64,000 nucleotides of DNA. It comes from Thiomicrorhabdus cannonii (GTDB lineage Bacteria > Pseudomonadota > Gammaproteobacteria > Thiomicrospirales > Thiomicrospiraceae). The stretch lies in contig NZ_JACBGH010000004.1 of NCBI RefSeq assembly GCF_013391695.1, positions 1 to 64,000 on the forward strand, in the 5' to 3' direction. Below are positions 58,702 to 64,000 of the stretch, one piece after another (positions within the stretch are counted from its first letter, which is position 1; the number at the start of each line of letters is the position of its first letter). Below the pieces are notes generated by a model. That model was not told the DNA's origin. It ran no database searches and saw only the letters and a list, made by a program, of their open reading frames with translations. The position numbers and the translations under genes are program-made.

Positions 58702-59646
58702 ATGCGTACCCTCTTTGCCATGATCACTCTGTTTCTGCTGTTAGCGCTGAACGGCTGCGATTCACGCAACACAAACAGTTACGACCCGGTGTTTCACGGC
58801 AATCCCCATTCCGTTCAGGAATATGTTTTTGCGATCCATCCCCTGCATAATCCCACACGCCTTTACGAAAACTTCAATCCGCTGATGGAATATCTGAATC
58901 AGCATATTCCCCATGTCAGGTTCAAAGTCGAAGCCTCGCGCGACTACCAGAGCTTTGACGAAAAACTGAAAAACCGCAGCGTTCCGTTTGCCTTGCCCAA
59001 CCCCTACCAGACCCTGATCGCCATCGACAACCGTTACCGTGTTATCGCCAAAATCGCCGACGACAACGACTTCAAAGGCATTATTCTGGTCAGAAAAGAC
59101 AGCCAGATCCGCCAAGTCGCCGACCTGAAAGGCAAAGCCGTCAGCTATCCGGCTCCCAGCGCGCTGGCCGCCACCATGCTGCCGCAGGCCTATCTTCACA
59201 GCCACGGTCTGGACGTTAACCATGACATTGACAACCGCTACGTCGGCTCGCAGGAATCGGCCATCATGAATGTCTATCTCGGCAATACTGCGGCCGGCGC
59301 CACCTGGCCCTCCCCCTGGAGAGCACTTGGCAAAGAGCGCCCGGAGGTGCAGCAGGCACTCAAAGTCATGTGGGAAACCGAAACCCTCCCCAACAACAGC
59401 GTGGTGGTACGCGATGACGTTCCTGAAGCACTGGCTCGACAAGTGCAAACACTCCTCACCCATCTGCACGAATCGGACGAAGGCCGGGACGTTATCCAGA
59501 AAATGGGCCTGTCAGCCTTCTCCAGCGCCGACAACCGGACTTACGACAAGGTCAAGGAGTTCATTACCGCTTTTTCCCAAACGGTTCGTCCTTTAGAATC
59601 CGTTAGCAATGACAACAACCCCATCCAGCAGACGCCGACTAAATGA
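58702..59646 (+). CDS. PhnD-like periplasmic binding lipoprotein (second copy)
   Basis: 314 residues from ATG 58702, which gives a compact lipoprotein signal (MRTLFAMITLFLLLALNGC); a TTG at 58666 would add 12 unlikely residues. Same fold and motifs as the protein at 46372: AIHPLHNPTRLYENFNPLMEYL, FALPNPYQT, QVADLKGKAVSYP and SAIMNVYLGNTAAGATW. No transporter genes adjoin it. Its stop overlaps the ATG of the GGDEF-EAL gene by 4 bp, so it is probably the ligand-binding subunit of that signalling protein. The ligand is unknown. Confidence 0.85.
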   Translation: MRTLFAMITLFLLLALNGCDSRNTNSYDPVFHGNPHSVQEYVFAIHPLHNPTRLYENFNPLMEYLNQHIPHVRFKVEASRDYQSFDEKLKNRSVPFALPNPYQTLIAIDNRYRVIAKIADDNDFKGIILVRKDSQIRQVADLKGKAVSYPAPSALAATMLPQAYLHSHGLDVNHDIDNRYVGSQESAIMNVYLGNTAAGATWPSPWRALGKERPEVQQALKVMWETETLPNNSVVVRDDVPEALARQVQTLLTHLHESDEGRDVIQKMGLSAFSSADNRTYDKVKEFITAFSQTVRPLESVSNDNNPIQQTPTK

Positions 59647-62048
59647 ATCGTTTTTTCTCGCACCTTTCCATTAGATCGAAACTTATTTATGCCATTGCCG
59701 GCGTACATGCCGTGCTCATGAGCATCTTCATTCTGGATCTGACTCACCGCCAGCAAAGCTTTTTGATAAAGGAGTCTTATGATTCCACCCAAGGCATAGC
59801 CAAAACCCTCGCCACCAACAGCACTCCCTGGGTACTCTCCAATGATTTGGTCGGCCTGGAAGAGATCATTACGGCGCAGTCCCAACAGACCAACTTTATC
59901 TTTGCGATGATCACCGACGCTGACGGCAAGGTACTGTCCTATCATCACAAAGACCGGCCGGCAGACCGCCATGTCGGCGAATATATCGATTTCGGCGACA
60001 AGCCGTCCGGCCAAGCGCAACCCCTTGTCTTTTTTGACAATGTCGATGTGATTGATATTGCGGCACCGATTCTCATCGAGCAACAGGTCATCGGCTGGGC
60101 ACGCGTGCAAATGAGCCGACACAACATCAGCAACAGTATTGAACTGGTCACCGCAGAAGGTGTTCTTTACACCTTGATGGCCATTTTGGTCGGCACGCTG
60201 TTTGCCTGGATAATGGGGACCAACCTAACCAAAGACATCTATAAGCTGATTGGCGCCACGCAAAAAGTCCAGCAGGGCGAACGCAATATCGCATTGGGTC
60301 TGAAACGCAAGGACGAGCTGAAAACACTTTCCGAAAACTTCCAGGCCATGCTCACCACCATCCAAGACAACGAACACGCCCTGTTCACCGAAAAGGAGCG
60401 TGCCGAAATCACCCTCAAATCGATCGGTGACGGCGTCATCACCACCGACCATCAAGGCCGCATCACCTACCTCAACCCGGTGGCCGAACACCTGACCGGC
60501 TGGAGCAGCCAATCCGCCGAGGGCCAGCCGGTCGAAGAGGTCTTCGCCATCTATAACGAAGAAACCCTTGAGCCGGTGGAAAACCCTGCACTGAAAAGCA
60601 TGCAGTTGCAAAAAATTATCGCCTTGAGCAATCACACTATCCTCATCAACCGTGCCGGCGAGAAAATTTCCATTGAAGACTCCGGTGCGCCGATTATCGA
60701 CAAGAGCGGGCAAACCATCGGTTCCGTGCTGGTATTCCATGACGCCACCGATGCCCGCGAGCTCAAACGCCGCCTGACCTGGCAGGCGCTGCATGACCCC
60801 CTTACCGGCCTGAAGAATCGCCAGGCATTTGAAAACCAGCTGGAAATTCTGATTAGCGACGCACAGCAGGACAGCAGCACGGAACACAGTCTTATCTACA
60901 TCGACCTCGACCAATTCAAGATCGTTAACGACACCGTGGGCCATCAGGCCGGTGATGAACTGCTAAAACAGGTGGCCCTTGTGCTCAAGCAGCAAACCCG
61001 TGACAGCGACCTGCTGGCACGCATCGGCGGCGACGAGTTTGCGCTGCTGCTGGAGAACTGCTCGACCGAACACGCCGCCACCATTGCCGAGAAGCTGCGC
61101 AGCAGTCTGGCGGGGTATCAGTTCATCTGGGAGAACCGCGGTTTTGACATCGGTGCCAGCATCGGCATCACCGCCATCCATGCGGCCAGCAATAAAGCCG
61201 GCATTATGAGCCAGGCTGACGTGGCCTGTTATTTAGCCAAAGACCAGGGCCGAAACCGTGTGCACATATACCGTGAAGACGACCTGGTACTGGCGCAGCA
61301 GTTCAATCAACTCAACTGGGTCAGCCATATTAAAGAAGCCATTAAACAGGAACGTTTTGTCCTGTTTGCACAGGAAATCGTGCCGCTGCAGCACGCGAGC
61401 ACGCAAAAACGGGTGGAAATCCTCACGCGCCTGATGAACGAGGAAGGGCGCATTATCACGCCGGACCAGTTCCTGCCGGCTGCGGAACGCTTCAACCTGA
61501 TGGCCGAGCTCGACATCTACGTGACCAAGCAGGCGATTAACTGGCTGCAAAGTCATGCCGATGCGATTGAATTAATCAACATCAACATTTCGGGTCAGTC
61601 ACTCGGCAACCCGCAGTTCAATGCCATGCTTTTACAGGTGCTAGAGAACAACCAGACGCTTAATCACAAAGTCTGTTTTGAAATCACCGAAACCGCCGCC
61701 ATCACCCACATGTCGGCCAGCATCAGCTTCTTGAACAGCATTAAAAACTTCGGCTGCAAACTCGCGCTGGACGATTTCGGGTCGGGCTTCTCGTCGTTTA
61801 GCTGGTTGAAAAGCCTGCCGGTCGACTTTGTGAAAATCGACGGCAACTTCGTTCTCGATGTATTGACCGACAGCGTTGATGCCGCGATGGTCAAGGCTAT
61901 TCACCAGATTACCGTGGAAATGCACATTCACTCGATAGCCGAATTTGTTGAAAACGAGGCGGTCAGCGACTGGCTGAGAACCGTGGGGATTGAGTACGCC
62001 CAAGGCTATCACTTCCACAAACCGTCACCGATCGACACCTTCTTTTAG
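59643..62048 (+). CDS. Membrane GGDEF-EAL protein with PAS domain
   Basis: 801 residues. Transmembrane helix, periplasmic domain similar to that of the kinase at 47319, second helix (VLYTLMAILVGTLFAWIMG), HAMP-like segment, PAS (about 255-375), GGDEF with the intact motif at 462-466 and I-site RDSD five residues before it, and EAL. The EAL signature reads EIL, but the DDFGSGFSSF loop and ENE segments remain. The GGDEF half should synthesise c-di-GMP; activity of the EAL half is plausible. Coupled to the PhnD-like gene. Confidence 0.93.
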   Translation: MNRFFSHLSIRSKLIYAIAGVHAVLMSIFILDLTHRQQSFLIKESYDSTQGIAKTLATNSTPWVLSNDLVGLEEIITAQSQQTNFIFAMITDADGKVLSYHHKDRPADRHVGEYIDFGDKPSGQAQPLVFFDNVDVIDIAAPILIEQQVIGWARVQMSRHNISNSIELVTAEGVLYTLMAILVGTLFAWIMGTNLTKDIYKLIGATQKVQQGERNIALGLKRKDELKTLSENFQAMLTTIQDNEHALFTEKERAEITLKSIGDGVITTDHQGRITYLNPVAEHLTGWSSQSAEGQPVEEVFAIYNEETLEPVENPALKSMQLQKIIALSNHTILINRAGEKISIEDSGAPIIDKSGQTIGSVLVFHDATDARELKRRLTWQALHDPLTGLKNRQAFENQLEILISDAQQDSSTEHSLIYIDLDQFKIVNDTVGHQAGDELLKQVALVLKQQTRDSDLLARIGGDEFALLLENCSTEHAATIAEKLRSSLAGYQFIWENRGFDIGASIGITAIHAASNKAGIMSQADVACYLAKDQGRNRVHIYREDDLVLAQQFNQLNWVSHIKEAIKQERFVLFAQEIVPLQHASTQKRVEILTRLMNEEGRIITPDQFLPAAERFNLMAELDIYVTKQAINWLQSHADAIELININISGQSLGNPQFNAMLLQVLENNQTLNHKVCFEITETAAITHMSASISFLNSIKNFGCKLALDDFGSGFSSFSWLKSLPVDFVKIDGNFVLDVLTDSVDAAMVKAIHQITVEMHIHSIAEFVENEAVSDWLRTVGIEYAQGYHFHKPSPIDTFF

Positions 62049-62057
62049 AATGACCCA

Positions 62058-63863
62058 TTAATTCAAATGCAGATTGGCGCTGTCTACCAGGGCGTAACTG
62101 TTGCCGCCCTGCATTTTGGCCTGCTTCTTGGCCTTCGTGGCATAGGAGGTCAGCATCTGTTGATGGCTGAACACCCCGGGCCTGACCAGCAAAACGCCAA
62201 GTGACAGACTCATCATCGGGAAGAACTGCTCCTCGCCATTACGCCCTTTGCCCGAAATCCCGCCGCGCTGACGGTCTTCCGGCTCATAAAACCCCATAAT
62301 CACCTCGCGGAACTCCTGCAGGATCGCCTCACAGATTTCCTCGTACTTTTTAACGCGCGGCGAAATAATCACAAAATCATCCCCGCCGATATGCCCGATA
62401 AAATCTTTGGAGGGCCGGGTATGGTGATGCAGAATTTTCGCCATCATGCGAATAATCTCATCGCCCTTTTCAAAACTGTAAAAATCGTTAAAGGGCTTGA
62501 AGTGGTCCATATCGATATAGATGACCATAAACTCGCTGTTGCGGCCCATAAACTCGCGGATCGTCTTCTGAATCGGCACATTGCCGGGCAATCCCGATAA
62601 CGGGTTGGCGTATTGCGCGCTCTTCACCTTCAAATCGGTGATGACACGCAGCAGATCAATAAAATTGCCGCAGCCGCGGTAACGGCCGTTATCGGTCAAG
62701 ATAAACACCTCGCCACGGCGGCTGTCCTTCTGCTCGGTCACCAGTCGGCTCAACTCCACCAGAGAGGTTTTAACATCGACAATCAGCGGCGTTTTATCCA
62801 TCACCTTATGCAACGGTTTGCGCTGATGCAGTTCACGCCCGAAACGGTGCGCCAGCATATCCATCAAATCGCGCCGCCACACCATGCCCTGCACCTGTTC
62901 GTCATTCACCACCGGCAGATAGTCCCACTGGGTTTCCTTGAGCAAAAACTCGGTCACCTCGCTCACCGAGGTATCGGGTAACACACTGGGAATCTCATGC
63001 ACCAGACAGGCCGCCGTTTCCTCGGTATGACGCACCGGTTCCAGACGATTCGACCAGGTGTAATTCAGTTCGCAACTCGGCCTGACCTGCGGGCGTTTGA
63101 ACAGGTAGCCCTGCACATAATCCACCCCCAGATTTTCCAATACCTTAAGGGTGTCGGCATCCTCCACCCCCTCGGCAATGATTTTGGTATTCAAGCCTTT
63201 CGCGAGGGCGCAGATGGTTTCGATAAAGCGTTGCTTATCCTTGTCCACCGCCAGATCCCCGACAAAATGTTTGTCGATTTTGACAAAATCGGGTTTCACC
63301 TCCGACCAGATGCGCAAGCCATTATAACCGCCGCCCAGATCGTCGATGGCCACCTTGAACCCCATCTCGCGGTAATGATTGATGGATTTCACAAACAGTT
63401 CAAAATCCTCGACCGGCTGCAGTTCGGTGATCTCAATCACCACTTGGGACACATCCAACCCCAAGCGATGCAAGCAGTCCAGCGTCATGCTGCGCTGATA
63501 GGAGGCCTGCATCAGCGAATTCACCGTAACATTCACGAACAGATATTCGCGGTTGCCGAAATCGTGATAAGCCTCTATGGCCGTCTGTCGCGCCAGCAAA
63601 TCCATCTCGAACAGACAGTCATGCTCTTCGGCCACATGAAACAGATGCAAAGGACGATACAAGGGCGAATTTTCCGGCCCGCGGATCAGCGCCTCAAAGG
63701 CAAACACCTGGCGCGTCTGCAAATCCACAATCGGCTGATAAACCGGCGTAAGGTTCTTCAAGGTAAAAATCGACAGCAACTCCCGCCCCAAAAGGGTTTG
63801 CGCCAGCCTGTCATGCAGCCGCTCGTACAAAGGTAAATCATCGTGCTGATGGCAATCGACCAT
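62058..63863 (-). CDS. EAL-CBS-GGDEF protein
   Basis: 601 residues from ATG 63863 (AGGCGGT upstream; a GTG at 63872 is an alternative). An N-terminal EAL domain (VYQPIVDLQTRQVFAFEALIRG, AIDDLGGGYNGLRIW), a tandem CBS pair in the middle (VSEVTEFLLKETQWDYLPVV, DVKTSLVELSRLVTEQKDSR), and a C-terminal GGDEF domain with GGDDF. No membrane segment. CBS domains may bind adenine nucleotides or c-di-nucleotides and tune the enzyme. It is convergent with the GGDEF-EAL gene, stops 10 bp apart. Confidence 0.92.
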   Translation of the reverse strand: MVDCHQHDDLPLYERLHDRLAQTLLGRELLSIFTLKNLTPVYQPIVDLQTRQVFAFEALIRGPENSPLYRPLHLFHVAEEHDCLFEMDLLARQTAIEAYHDFGNREYLFVNVTVNSLMQASYQRSMTLDCLHRLGLDVSQVVIEITELQPVEDFELFVKSINHYREMGFKVAIDDLGGGYNGLRIWSEVKPDFVKIDKHFVGDLAVDKDKQRFIETICALAKGLNTKIIAEGVEDADTLKVLENLGVDYVQGYLFKRPQVRPSCELNYTWSNRLEPVRHTEETAACLVHEIPSVLPDTSVSEVTEFLLKETQWDYLPVVNDEQVQGMVWRRDLMDMLAHRFGRELHQRKPLHKVMDKTPLIVDVKTSLVELSRLVTEQKDSRRGEVFILTDNGRYRGCGNFIDLLRVITDLKVKSAQYANPLSGLPGNVPIQKTIREFMGRNSEFMVIYIDMDHFKPFNDFYSFEKGDEIIRMMAKILHHHTRPSKDFIGHIGGDDFVIISPRVKKYEEICEAILQEFREVIMGFYEPEDRQRGGISGKGRNGEEQFFPMMSLSLGVLLVRPGVFSHQQMLTSYATKAKKQAKMQGGNSYALVDSANLHLN

Positions 63864-64000
63864 GGAAAACACCGCCTATCGGTAAAGCTCAAGAGCAGTA
63901 TAGGCTACGAAAAACAGGTTGCCGACGCGTGACGCCTAAATGAATTTTTTATGACGCCGCGGGCAAGGCGGCTAGCGGCCCGTCTGACCATAACATTGAC
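63864..64000. other. Right edge of window, no gene seen
   Basis: 137 bp upstream of the EAL-CBS-GGDEF gene. G+C-rich at the end (GACGCCGCGGGCAAGGCGGC). It likely contains that gene's promoter; nothing else is recognised. Confidence 0.4.

Overview
This window looks like chromosome from a gammaproteobacterium, most plausibly a marine sulfur oxidiser of the Thiomicrospira/Hydrogenovibrio/Thiomicrorhabdus type. That placement rests on protein content: class Ia nrdA/nrdB, the rpsU-(yqeY)-dnaG-rpoD macromolecular-synthesis operon divergent from tsaD, a large c-di-GMP gene set including PhnD-like lipoproteins paired with GGDEF/EAL or kinase genes, and an ArsR-family regulator with the cysteine pair of persulfide sensors. 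It is inference; no rRNA is present to confirm it.

Layout. 1-125: right end of an IS3-family insertion sequence. 158-3054: a repeat-containing lipoprotein, a diguanylate cyclase and an overlapping CobW GTPase. 3055-14155: nrdA with candidate NrdR and DnaA sites, an HDOD protein, cysQ-nudE, yrfG, tpm, a thioredoxin-like protein, a spermidine-synthase-like protein, uup and nrdB. 14330-18321: a four-gene cluster (amphi-Trp protein, PhoU-like/phosphotransferase fusion, ATP-grasp, HprK-related kinase) that matches the uncharacterised GAK (ATP-grasp and kinase) system. 18318-21994: a histone-deacetylase-family deacylase divergent from a Pat-like acetyltransferase. 22045-27510: HmuV/HmuU-like transporter, YihY, YajL, a CtpA-type protease and a HlyU/SqrR-like regulator. 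27578-30149: a HExxH-type putative protease, a second HDOD protein and a membrane protein.

30233-39946: a 9.7-kb integrated mobile element at the 3' end of a tRNA-Ile2 (CAU) gene, bounded by 48-bp direct repeats, with an integrase and paired integrase arm-type sites at both ends. It carries a replication/recombination set (AlpA, TOPRIM primase, DUF3631 ATPase, SSB, annealing-like protein, Gp157, RusA) and a regulator, but no capsid or terminase gene: a phage satellite or cryptic element.

40142-45935: rpoD-dnaG-yqeY-rpsU and tsaD. 45947-46170: a MITE-like element. 46372-50692: operon of PhnD-like lipoprotein, hybrid histidine kinase and HD-GYP regulator. 50785-58433: plsY, folB, two FliG-C-like proteins, a MidA-type methyltransferase, uppP, nnr, purK and purE (a terminator-like hairpin sits between the last two). 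58702-63863: a second PhnD-like lipoprotein paired with a GGDEF-EAL protein, and a convergent EAL-CBS-GGDEF protein.

The most striking genome-wide signal is an 18-bp sequence, AAACTCAACAGGCCGGGT (C or G at position 6), present at least a dozen times outside the mobile element. It is often an inverted pair at gene ends and sometimes lies inside conserved coding genes, the pattern of DNA uptake sequences.
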